NCBI RefSeq assembly: GCF_000340215.1
Contig: NW_006921538.1
Coordinates: 2,796,651-2,860,650 of the forward strand
DNA: 64,000 nt
From: Pseudocercospora fijiensis CIRAD86
Lineage: Eukaryota > Ascomycota > Dothideomycetes > Mycosphaerellales > Mycosphaerellaceae
Direction: 5' to 3'
Below, in pieces: positions 11,834 to 21,405 of the stretch (the first letter of the stretch is position 1; each line of letters begins with the position of its first letter). Both the position numbers and the translations under genes were made by a program. The notes beneath the pieces were generated by a model. It did no database searches. It worked only from the letters and a program-made list of their open reading frames with translations, and was not told where the DNA came from.

Positions 11834-13237
11834 CTACATGTCCATAAGCATGGCGGCATCTGGCTCGCTGCAGACGTAGATCGTCTCATGCTTGTCCGTG
11901 AATCCGTTGAAACGAGTGGCAGAGCACTTGGTGTAAGCACCCATTTCTTCAAAGTAGAGCCAATCACCGACATCGACCAGGTGGGAGGAGAGCCACTTCT
12001 GGGTGATCACATCGATGCCATCGCAAGTTGGGCCCCAGACGGAGTAAGTGATTGGCTGGGTGCGGTTGTTGGACTCCTCTTCAGCTGAGGCGTAGCCAGA
12101 GTCAAGCAGAGACTCCTGCATGGTGGAGTAGTTGAAGCCATCGCGGCGATGCTGCGTGCGGAGGACCTGCGGGACCGGTTGCTGGTGGTCGAAGATGATG
12201 CTTGAGAAGTTTCCGTAGACACCATCGTTCATGTAAAGCATGTAGCTGTTCCCACCACCAAGATGCTTGTCCTCGACAGTGCGACGAGCGATAACGTTGC
12301 AAGCCAAGGTGAATGCGGTGCTGGTGTAGTAGCGTCCTGGTTCGGCGATGATGCGCACACTTGGTGGAAAGAGCTCGTCAAGTGCATGGGCGAGGACTGG
12401 AGCCATTTCGTTGAAAGTCTCGGAGACGAATCCTCCACCACAATCAAGGGTGTGCATCTCGAAGCCCAGAGCTGCAGCCTGGTCGAAGACGATGCGAGCG
12501 TCGCGGACTGCTTGACGGAACGCCTCTGGATCGGAAGCTCCCGAACCAACATGGAAGGCAACGCCAACCACATTCAAGCCCAAGTTCTTGGCCAATGTGA
12601 GCAAATCCATTGTGACATCCATTGCTGCGCCGAACTTCTGACTCAGGCGGCACAGACTAGCTGAGTCATCCGTAGAGATGCGGAGGAAGAGCTCCGCAGT
12701 TGGGTAGATGTCCTTGATCTTGTACAGCTCATCCGTATTGTCGAATGTCATCTGCTTGACTCCCGTCTTCGCGGTGTAGCGCAAATAGCTCTTGGTCTTG
12801 CATGGTTGGGCGTAGATGATGCGGGCCGGGTTGAGACCCATGCTCACAAGCTGCTCGATCTCAGCCTTGCTGGCACAATCGAACCCAGCTCCCAATCTAG
12901 CGAGCATCTCCAGTACACGCGGGTCTGGGTTGCACTTGACTGCATAGTGCGGTGTCACACGTGGCAGGTGCTTCTGCCAGCGCTTGTGCTGCCTATAGAC
13001 CTCTCCCAGGTCAGCCACGAAGAAGGCATCCTCTGCGCCTGGCTCGCAATTGTCGGTGTCAATATTAGAGATGTGGCTCTGCAGGGCAGCGCCAATCAAT
13101 TGCCTGGCTTCTTTAACGCCATCGTAAATCTCTGCTCCGCCTTCGTAGTCGGAGAGATTATCGATGAACTCTGTCGTCTTTTTCAGAGAAAAGCTCTCGT
13201 AATCGTTGGTGAAGATGTCGATTGCGGAAGGTGCCAT
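11834..13237 (-). CDS. Ornithine decarboxylase
   Basis: An intronless gene of 467 residues, close to the usual length for fungal ornithine decarboxylase. It decarboxylates ornithine to putrescine, the first and rate-limiting step of polyamine synthesis, in the cytosol with pyridoxal phosphate. It is a group IV (alanine-racemase-fold) enzyme. Visible signatures: the PLP lysine K101 in HYAVKCNPD, the glycine-rich HVGSGA and CGGGF loops, EPGRYY (residues 299-304) for phosphate binding, and catalytic C405-D406 in WGPTCDGID, contributed across the dimer interface. The start MAPSAIDIF at 13237 is the first ATG after a very long ATG-free stretch (see the upstream leader), which suggests control of translation. 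The locus is called spe-1 in Neurospora; no name is asserted here. Confidence 0.96.
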   Translation of the reverse strand: MAPSAIDIFTNDYESFSLKKTTEFIDNLSDYEGGAEIYDGVKEARQLIGAALQSHISNIDTDNCEPGAEDAFFVADLGEVYRQHKRWQKHLPRVTPHYAVKCNPDPRVLEMLARLGAGFDCASKAEIEQLVSMGLNPARIIYAQPCKTKSYLRYTAKTGVKQMTFDNTDELYKIKDIYPTAELFLRISTDDSASLCRLSQKFGAAMDVTMDLLTLAKNLGLNVVGVAFHVGSGASDPEAFRQAVRDARIVFDQAAALGFEMHTLDCGGGFVSETFNEMAPVLAHALDELFPPSVRIIAEPGRYYTSTAFTLACNVIARRTVEDKHLGGGNSYMLYMNDGVYGNFSSIIFDHQQPVPQVLRTQHRRDGFNYSTMQESLLDSGYASAEEESNNRTQPITYSVWGPTCDGIDVITQKWLSSHLVDVGDWLYFEEMGAYTKCSATRFNGFTDKHETIYVCSEPDAAMLMDM

Positions 13238-14006
13238 ACCCTTGTTGCAGGTATGGGTACGATTAATGTCTGGATGACTCGAAAGGACTGTTAAGGTGGC
13301 TTGAAGGGTGCAAAAGCCAAGCGCAGTTGACCTGGGTAGCGAACGCCCGACTCCTCCCCGGGGAAGGGAAGAGCTTCAAGGTGGCTCTTATGCGGCAGCT
13401 GAGAGGGCGAGGAGTCTGATTGTGGTAGTTGTTGGAACAACTCGAAAAGCAGATCGGATGGCTCTTTATGGACCAGCAGGCGGTGGAGGTGGGATGCTGT
13501 TGAGGATGTCGCGGTGTGCTCGTGTGGATGCAATTTGGCTGACTACTCGAGTGCCTGCGCGCAGGGCCGTGGTGATCGAGGGTGCCTTTGACTTGACCAA
13601 AGGCGAGTCTAGATGTGGATTGGGGCCAGGTTCGCGGTATGCTGTGGCAATGTGAATCAGTAGGTGGTTCGGTGCGTAGAACAAGTCTGAGATATGACTG
13701 TGGCAGTGTTGTGACGGTGGGAGCGAAGCGTACGGTCGCAGGGTGAGAGTGCGGTGAAGAGCGAAGGTGGCGCGCCCGGGGGCTGGCTGACGGAGGTGAA
13801 GGTGGTCTTACCGGAACCGGCGTGTTTGATCAGTTGATGTGTGTTTGCAAGAGGCTGTTATACCTTCAAGATGAGGCGTTTTTAGGCACAAAATGTGGTG
13901 TGGCAGTGAGAGAGAAATGGAGTTGCGCGAATTTTGTACTGAAGGAAGTCCGTGCCCGTGCCAGGCCCCACACAAAGTGAATGGGCGCACTGCCGATCAA
14001 CGTCAG
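13238..14006 (-). promoter_or_regulatory. Candidate long ATG-free 5' leader of ornithine decarboxylase
   Basis: Reading the minus strand toward the ornithine decarboxylase start, no ATG occurs for 769 nt (no CAT on the plus strand from 13238 to 14006). The opposite strand of the same stretch has about 17 ATGs. Around a dozen would be expected by chance on each strand. This one-sided depletion is what selection against upstream start codons in a long transcribed leader would produce. Frames there open only from TTG or GTG. A long leader for fungal ornithine decarboxylase mRNA is known from Neurospora; that this region is transcribed is my inference. A GGTAAGACC-like donor on the minus strand near 13810 may mark a leader intron. 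Confidence 0.55.
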
Positions 14007-14999
14007 CATATCAGAATCAGGGCAACCTCCACCGCTGTGCCTGTCCGTGACGCATTTGTCCTCACCTCCCCCTGTTCCTATTCCTGACATCTCCAGGGCT
14101 CCCAACGCGTCACAGAAACGTGGGCATGGCTGTCAATAATAATCAGCGTCGTGCCTTTCACCACTCTGCTGACAATTGGCTTGCTTCAAAAGCCTCTCCA
14201 ATGCAACTGCCATCGGAGTCTCCGCTTGTGGGAATCAAACTCCACGACAACATCTCATCAGCTGATGTTGTGTCAATGTGCAAAGCCATCATCACTCTCA
14301 CCGCAAGACAACGTACGGAACACCGGTCTTGGCTGCGTCAAATCGTCTGCGCGCGAACTCATAAGCTTGAAGAGCATGATAGGACTGGATCGTGTGATCT
14401 GATGATAGCATTGCATGGCTTCAGATGTGAGGGCTGGCGTTCGTGACTAAAAGAGGCGGCAGTGCTACGACTACTTTGGGAAGAGGGAGAAACCTTTGCG
14501 TCGTCGAAAGTGGACATGAACAGCGTGCTGCTTGGTGCATTACTGCGATCTGTAATTCAAAACGCGCATCAGAAAGGGAGTGGTGCCTTGGGTCAAGTCT
14601 GATCCCGAAGCGCTGATCGCGTGCTCGTACTGTAAGGCAATAAGTTAGACGCCGTCCACGCTTTGGTGTCCAGCAGCACAGAGCTTCGTGACAGTCTCGC
14701 AGAAAAAAGCGCAAACTGCTAAACAACTCGGTCGCTGCGAGCGCAAGTCACCACTCATAGCTCCCGAGGTATTTGTGAGAGCTTTATATGACTCGTGACA
14801 ATGTCCATCGTGCTTCATCAAGGTAATAATACAGTTGAGAGATTGACATGTCCAGTGCCGTGATCCGTCTACAGGGTGAAAGTCTCCAATTTGACATTAC
14901 ACTACCCCAGATCTCCAACCTAGTCTATACAAATGTAGTCGTGTGCTCGTAAATATATGCCTCATACTTTTGTTCATACCTCGTACGATGATCAGCCGC
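14007..14999. other. Intergenic region upstream of ornithine decarboxylase, downstream of GH17
   Basis: About 1 kb separates the candidate leader of ornithine decarboxylase from the 3' end of the GH17 gene. It presumably holds the ornithine decarboxylase promoter and the GH17 3' end. Short frames here have no recognisable content. Confidence 0.45.
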
Positions 15000-16706
15000 T
15001 TAGCAGACGGTGATGTAAGCACCGATCGGGGATGGGTTATAGTCCTGGAAGTACTCAAGCTCCAATCCATCCGCGCTCGAGAACTCGTACGCGACTCGCT
15101 CGCCTGCCTCGCACTTGCCAGTGAAGATCGTGTAGCCATTTCCGGGCGCAATGGAGGAGATCGCGCTGCTAGCTCCGCTGCCAGCTGGCTTGTTGGCGTA
15201 CGTAGTCTGCTCGTTGGCCGGAGAGACAAGCTTTGAGCAGTGAAGACCTCCCTTGCCGTTGAAAGTGAAGGCAGAGCTGGTCAGATCCTTCTGCTCTGGG
15301 AAAAGGAAGACAACGGAACATGTCTTTCCAGCATGGTCCGGATGAATATCAAAGTTAAAGATGCTGCTCGTGGTGGATGAGATCGTTCCGTTGTACTGTG
15401 TACCATAGGCCTTTGAAGGGTTGGCAGAGTCGACCGGGACAAGAAGATGTGGATACTCGAATACCCCATTCAAGTTGGTGGGGCAGTCGCTGCTTTCGGG
15501 TGCAGAGGATGGTGCCGATGAAGCAGAGGAGCTAGCAATAGTCACCAAAGTCGATGGCTTGGCAGACTGGACTGCAGACTGGACTGCGCCCTGGGAGCCA
15601 GCTGGTGCAGAGATGACACTGGTAGCTGCAGAAGCTGCAGAGCCCACGGTAGTCGCTGGTGGGTTTGGTACAGTCTGAATGCTGGCGACAGATGTTGCGG
15701 CAATCGCGGCGGACTTTACGGCAGTAGCGAGGGTGGTATGGCTGGCAGCCTGGGGAGAACTGCTTTCGGCGGAGCTAGAGCAAGACAGATCGTAGAGGGG
15801 TGCTCCACGATCAGCATTGATAACACGGAATGAGGTGGCCGACTGGTCAGTCTGGCCATCATTCAATTGGTACCACCAGATGTTGTAGTCGCCATTGAGC
15901 AGGCGACAGCCGACGTTTTTGAAGTACGTTCCAGCATTGGCAATAGAGGCTGTAGCTTGGCCTGATTGAGGTCCAGTCACTGGCCATCCGGTCTCAGTGA
16001 CCCAAACAGGCTTGCCTTGTGCAACGGCTACAGTAGCGTCGTACGACTGGAAGAAGAGTGACTCGGCATTCTCGATTCCGTTGGCATTGACAGTCTGGTA
16101 GTATGGGTATCCATCCATCCCAAGCCAGTCAACGGCGTTGATCAGGGCAGCATTCGAGCTGTTGGTGTATGCAGTCCATGTATCGACATGTCCGACAGAT
16201 TTTCCAGATGCTGCTGTGCCTGCAATGGCGTCACGAACCTGGCCAATGTATCCCACAAGCTGATCAGGCGATGAGCCTGGACCACTGTCATTCTCGATTC
16301 CCGTTGGCGAGACTCGGTAAAGATCCTCAGACCCAACCGAGATGCCGACAATCAGATCTGTGAAGCTTGTGCCATACTGGTTGATGGCGTTTCTCAAAGC
16401 TGTAATCTCCTGGTTGAAAGCGTCGGGACCAGCACTAGCCCACAGGCCGAGGAGGAGGCTTGTGTTTGTCGCGATAGCGGCTGGGATGGCAGAGATCACC
16501 GTGTTGGTTGTGTAGCCCTGAATCATGGTGAAGAGACGTGCGGAGGAGAAGCCATGCGAGCCAGGCAGGTTCTTCGCAGCGTTGAAGTCTGCCTCGAAGT
16601 CTTGTTGAGTGCGGGCTGACTGGTCTGCATACAAAGCCCCATAGTTGAAGCCGTGGACTGCGGCGCTGGCGCTGCTAGCCAGTGTGAGTAACGAAAGTGA
16701 TCGCAT
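15000..16706 (-). CDS. Secreted GH17 beta-1,3-glucanase with C-terminal But2-like domain
   Basis: A single exon of 568 residues. The start is the ATG at 16706, which opens directly into the signal peptide MRSLSLLTLASSASAAVHGF; the frame extends to 16778 but that adds a non-signal leader. Residues ~18-310 are a GH17 catalytic domain with the acid/base E127 in VGISVGSEDLYR and the nucleophile E238 in VWVTETGWP. A Ser/Ala/Thr-rich linker (~320-425) follows, probably O-glycosylated. Residues ~430-568 start at CPTNLNGVFEYPHLLVPV and resemble the But2 C-terminal family of fungal surface proteins. Known role of the family: cutting or remodelling cell-wall beta-1,3-glucan. I see no hydrophobic GPI-signal tail. 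The catalytic assignment is firm, the But2 call moderate. Confidence 0.88.
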   Translation of the reverse strand: MRSLSLLTLASSASAAVHGFNYGALYADQSARTQQDFEADFNAAKNLPGSHGFSSARLFTMIQGYTTNTVISAIPAAIATNTSLLLGLWASAGPDAFNQEITALRNAINQYGTSFTDLIVGISVGSEDLYRVSPTGIENDSGPGSSPDQLVGYIGQVRDAIAGTAASGKSVGHVDTWTAYTNSSNAALINAVDWLGMDGYPYYQTVNANGIENAESLFFQSYDATVAVAQGKPVWVTETGWPVTGPQSGQATASIANAGTYFKNVGCRLLNGDYNIWWYQLNDGQTDQSATSFRVINADRGAPLYDLSCSSSAESSSPQAASHTTLATAVKSAAIAATSVASIQTVPNPPATTVGSAASAATSVISAPAGSQGAVQSAVQSAKPSTLVTIASSSASSAPSSAPESSDCPTNLNGVFEYPHLLVPVDSANPSKAYGTQYNGTISSTTSSIFNFDIHPDHAGKTCSVVFLFPEQKDLTSSAFTFNGKGGLHCSKLVSPANEQTTYANKPAGSGASSAISSIAPGNGYTIFTGKCEAGERVAYEFSSADGLELEYFQDYNPSPIGAYITVC

Positions 16707-17508
16707 GATGTTGCTGATTTCTTGACCCAAAAAGACAGTAAGAAGATGGGAAATATAGCAAGTCCAACCTCCCTTCACAGCAAAGACTAACGCCTATATG
16801 AAGGCGAGCAAACTCGGATGACGACGCCTCCAGGCAATACGAGCCTCTGCATCATAGTACACTTTTTCGCCTCACGAGGCACCATGGCGAACACGTTTCC
16901 GCGGATGCGATGCTGCCGGCTCGTGTGTTATGTTAAAGTGGTCAGAGCGATCCAATGATGTCGTGCATGAGCCTCCATCTCGTCCAGAATTGGCAATGGT
17001 GTAGAAGAATAGTGCATGCTGAATATGCAGGCCGAAAAGCAGAACCAAACTGCATCGGGCAGAAGTGTGGTCCAGAATAGCACGATCAGCAGGTCAAGAC
17101 GGCTCGCGGCGTGGCATGATGCCAGGCACCGCACATTACTGTCATTATGATAATCCGGTGATGAAGGCCATCGACGTTCTAGCCAAGGTCTTGGATCTAG
17201 AGCCTTCGTCGATGCTCGCAGGCCCCGTGGAAGATGACCATCTGCTTCCCTTTGGATGATGCTCGTGCAATGGTGCTTTGGAGTGTTGTTTCTCGATGCT
17301 GTGTCGCTGCATTTGGAGGTGTCAAGCGCAAGCGTGAAGAATGACGGCTGGCCAAGCCGCCGCCGTCGAGTCGGCTGGTGCAGTGGTGGCGTTGCGGCCT
17401 TGGCATTTCGCCGCGGATTTCCAGACTTTGCTTTCCGACCAGACCGGCTAGACAACACAAGAAGGCCCGCGCAGTTTTCTTGACGGCGCTTGGCCGCACT
17501 CACGGCAG
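16707..17508. other. Divergent intergenic region, GH17 / DPH4
   Basis: An 800-bp gap shared as promoter space by the minus-strand glucanase and plus-strand DPH4. A 212-codon minus frame (16928-17566) covers most of it and overlaps the DPH4 start, but it has no recognisable domain and I treat it as chance. Confidence 0.5.
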
Positions 17509-18000
17509 ATGGCTTCAGAGTTGGACTACTACGAGCTCCTTGGCCTGACAGGACAACGGCAGGCACAACATATTCCAGTGGACGAACTCAGGCATGCTTA
17601 CAAACGAACGCTGCTCGCCCAGCATCCGGACAAGAAAGGAGCCGCCTTGCTACCGCAGGGGAAAGATGCCAACACCTCTATCGATGAGATCGCCGAGGCC
17701 TATAGAGTTCTTGGGGATGCCAAGCTGAGATCGGAGTACGATCGCCGGCGCAGCATTCGTAAAGGGCCTGGCAATGAAGCTGAGGACACTCGACATGCCG
17801 GGATGGAGACCGTGGACTTGAGCGACCTTGAGGTTGACGAGAAGTCGGAGCAGTGGATCCGATCGTGTCGTTGTGGCAGCGAGCCAGCCTTTGTGGTCAC
17901 GGAAACGGAGCTTGAAAAGAACATCGAATACGGCGAGCTCATCACAGGCTGCAAAGGATGCAGTCTTTGGCTGAAAGTCTTGTTCAGCGTCGAAGCCTGA
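17509..18000 (+). CDS. DPH4: Diphthamide biosynthesis protein 4 (J domain + CSL zinc finger)
   Basis: An intronless gene of 163 residues. Residues ~5-80 are a J domain (LDYYELLGL start, HPD at 39-41, AYRVLGDAKLRSEYDRRR end). Residues ~100-160 are a CSL zinc finger with C120, C122, C148 and C151 (CRCG and GCKGC). This two-domain order and length define Dph4, which supplies electrons or iron and co-chaperone activity for making diphthamide on elongation factor 2. The start is an ATG immediately before the J domain. It stands alone, with its 5' side facing the GH17 gene. Confidence 0.93.
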   Translation: MASELDYYELLGLTGQRQAQHIPVDELRHAYKRTLLAQHPDKKGAALLPQGKDANTSIDEIAEAYRVLGDAKLRSEYDRRRSIRKGPGNEAEDTRHAGMETVDLSDLEVDEKSEQWIRSCRCGSEPAFVVTETELEKNIEYGELITGCKGCSLWLKVLFSVEA

Positions 18001-20267
18001 GACGCAAGACTTATGATTGCCCGAGAAGAAGATGCTTGCATGCTCCTTCTGATACCACCATGCTCCACGTTCTCGAAATCGCGAGCATTCTTTCTGCTCG
18101 AGAAACATGCCATATCATCTTTCCTGGATTACGCCGCTTCTGATTTCGGTGGCTATTGAGGTAGATGCAGTCTGGGAGCCGAATGGCAAAGACGCGTCTC
18201 GCCCAGGTCCTTTGGCTTCGCCTCTCTCAGAGCTCACGCGTGCATTCTGGCCCGATGTCTGAGTGTTCTGCCTTTCTTCGACTCTTGGATGTTGCATGGA
18301 TCTGCTCCTAGCAGCACGCGTCAAGCTGGACCCTATCGTCGCACAGGACTCGCTCCTTGTGAGAGATCATTGCAAGGGTTCTAGACATCGTGGGGCCCTC
18401 TTGGACGAGTGAACAAGTGTCCTATTGAAAGGCTTAGATGGCCATTCATCTTCAGGTTGCAGCAGCTGAGGTCGATCTGGCGGATGGCAATTTCTCATCA
18501 TGGATCTCGATGGTATTTGGGCCGTTGTTAGCGAACCGTGCAAGCTGATCTCGCTCACTCCGACAATCGATCGAGGCAAAACATTGTTGCTGCGGGTTCA
18601 GAGTCATCAAGACCAGATGCAGCATTTGTGGTGCTCATCACAACCGATCATCTCCGGACAGCCGTTGAGGTAATGCAGCCAAACATTGTCCATTCAGCAT
18701 GAAAATTCGACATTAGCACAGCAGTCGGCTAGCTGCAGGCATCTCGACGGACTGTGTTTGTTTCTTCTGATGCAGTCCGAGAGTCATTCTCTACCACTGA
18801 TTGTTTTGAGGTGTCTTGCGCGTAAGTCTAGCGTTGCATCTCGGGATCATTTTGCACAGCCGACAAGCACTGCAGATTAGCTAAAGGACCTGTTTCCGTC
18901 GGATACCACCAATAACCCTGTTAATGTTTGATACCCGAAGAAGGTGTGACAGCTCGTGCTCTAAGCTCTTGATCACCATGCTGCATCTGCACCTGCTCCA
19001 CCCAAGGCTCCGCAGTCGTCGCCCATCCCGACTGGAGAACAACCCGATTTTCGAGCATCGACGAGTTCCAGGAAAGGAAATGTCGAACGAGTCTTGCTGC
19101 AAGGCACGTGATGTACAAGTGTGTTTGCCTAATCGGTATTCTACCGTGAGAGCCTTTATGCAGCTGAGTCCACCTGCATATCGGACAGATACCAACGTTG
19201 CGGACGCGGCGCCTCAGGCCGTGATTTCCTAAGGCTTAGTGACCTGGAGCTACCAGAGAAATTCTGAAAATCCCGTCAGGGCTCGATTCACATACGTACG
19301 TCCGAACCTGAAACACAACAACCTCCCAAGCCTTTACTTCGGAACATCAAAAGATCTACAATGACCCTCGCGCTCCTCGAACGAGCAACGTTAAACTCTG
19401 TTTCGCATGGACCGTTCGATACAGTACAGTAATAATTCCCGCCGATGCTCCCTGGCACCTGCCTGTACGGCTATGCAACTTAAGCTCCCCTATGTGCCTC
19501 CGAGACATCATCCAAAAGACCGTAGCGTGAAGAAGAAAAAACAAATGATCCTGCCGTTGAAACCGAGAACACGCAGATTTCCAACGCAGGCCAATGGAAT
19601 TCATGAAACAGCCATGTACCGATGTCTTTGACAACTCATACTCGCCTTACTTGGCTTTTACACTCTTGGGCAATCCTGAGCCGTTGTTGAACGTTGACGG
19701 GTCGAGCCTCGAGGATGGCGTCTTCTGAACATCCGACGCCTCATCACGAGAACCAATAATGAAAGAAAGTTAATTCGATCCCGCAACGATGGTATAGCAG
19801 TGGCAGACAGTTCCGTGCCGTCCGCTGTTCAACCAGCGTGTCGGCTCCCTTGGACAGCACAGATTCACCGCTGGGCAGTTTTCTTAATCATGACGGAGCT
19901 CTCCCCCGTTGGTTTGATCACGGATATTTGTTGAAAGACGATTTGGAATATTGAAAAAAATCTTCGCTTTTGGTATTGATACTCTCGCTACGAGACATTA
20001 TTGTATTACGAGTGGATGCAGCCAGCGCCAGCACTGCTGCGACGCGCGGAAGAGCGAATATGCCGCCTTGAGGAGCTATGTTTTTTTAATTATACTGGTG
20101 ATGGTTGGCCGTTGTTGCTCTGATCGCAAATGGCGCTGCACAGGTAGAGGTATGCAAAGCGCCTGGTCATGTCGTTTGGGATTTCCCCCGTGCTCCCGGT
20201 TGTCAATGTATATGCCTCCAATTCATACCGCGACTATGAGAGCGGAGTGTCGCCAAGTCTCCGCATG
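18001..20267. other. Convergent intergenic region, DPH4 / transcription-factor-like gene
   Basis: About 2.3 kb lies between two 3' ends. Only short overlapping frames on both strands occur; none has a recognisable motif or plausible splicing. I see no repeat or RNA gene. Confidence 0.45.
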
Positions 20268-21405
20268 TTATTGCGATTGTCCTTGGAGTCCAAGAAGGAA
20301 TAGTCTGCGGTCTGCTCTTGGATGTCCCGTGGAAGAAGAAAAGGCTGCTGGAGGGAAGTAGAGAGGGCCTCCGGTTATGTCGGCTGCGTTTGCGTCGATC
20401 CAGAGTAAAATGCGTTCGAGTAGTCCGTTGAGACCAAGCGCTTGAAGTCCGCCTCGTAAGGAGACCATGCGTTGCAATCCTGTCATATGAGTGTGGAAGG
20501 TATCGCGTTGACCGAAAAGGAGTTCGTACGTCGCCATCTTGCCAACAGCAGCGATCATACGATCACTGGTCGCTCTTCCACTTGAGCGATGGTCTTGTAG
20601 TGCGCGATTGACCTCCTGGATAGCCATTCCTCGCAGTTGGAGCATGTCTATTCTGTGAGCATTGTCGCCGTGTAGTTTGGCATAGTGAGCAGCCGCAGTG
20701 AGCATTAAGGCATGCAGGCTAGCGGCATCCGTGAAGACGAGGCCTAGAAAGTGTGTTCTGAGCAGCTGTCTTGACGTTGAATCCGTTTCTGGTAGATCGA
20801 CTGCCATGAAGTTGAGATAATGGTCCTGTCTTGCATTAGCTTGTGCGCTCCATGACGGACGAGCGTGTGAGACGTACCATGATCGGTCGCAATGATGCAT
20901 GCCAGTCCTCTGGATAGATCTCAGTAGGGTTTATGCGAGTGACACCCGTTGAACTTCCAGCTGGTGACGCAGGCGATGAAGCTTCTGGACTGCTCGTCTC
21001 TGTCTCAGAATGTCCAGGGGAGCCTGATGAAGGCGTTCGATCGAATGGGACCGACAATGTTGGTGAAGGGAGTTGATCGCTTGAGCCTAGTTGTGCTCGT
21101 CGTGCTTGCTCTGCAGCTCTTTGGCGCTGCTTTTTGTGTTGCTCTGTGGTGACATGACTGCGTACGTTGCGCCGAGTCTGCGCATCTCGTGCATCTTGAG
21201 GGTGTGAAAAGTTGAGAAATCGAAAGTCGATTGAGTCGCCTGCAGAAGTCGACGACTTGTTGCCTGAGGAGGCGTTAGAGTCATCCTTCATTTTCCCATC
21301 GTAGGAAGTAAGAGAGGAAGGAGCATGCTCGGACCGGCTAGGTGCGGGTGAGGCATACCCGCTCCAGGCGAACTGACCTCTTCCTGGGAGCTCGGCAGAT
21401 CCCAT
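20268..21405 (-). CDS. Fungal transcription-factor-like protein (no zinc cluster)
   Basis: Two exons, 21405-20878 and 20825-20268, encode 361 residues. The 52-nt intron (20826-20877) has a GTACGT donor, a GCTAATG branch-like site and an ACAG acceptor, and joins the exons in phase 0 (...SLRPIM|DHYLNFMAVD). The N-terminus is Ser/Pro-rich. FRFLNFSHPQDARDAQTRRN followed by a basic Arg/Gln/Lys stretch is the motif I associate with ascomycete proteins that carry a fungal-specific transcription-factor region without a Zn2Cys6 cluster. Residues ~180-330 are helical and resemble that region (FTDAASLHALMLTAAAHYAK). Length and the early stop suggest a short member. The start is the first ATG; an upstream in-frame GTG at 21420 is not used. 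Target genes are unknown. Confidence 0.7.

Noticed and set aside
13291..13684. Apparent upstream ORFs before ornithine decarboxylase (13291-13533 and 13466-13684)
   Set aside because: Both begin with TTG; the stretch has no ATG on this strand, so they are not ordinary uORFs.
16928..17566. 212-codon minus-strand frame
   Set aside because: It overlaps the DPH4 start and has no recognisable domain or conserved-looking segment.
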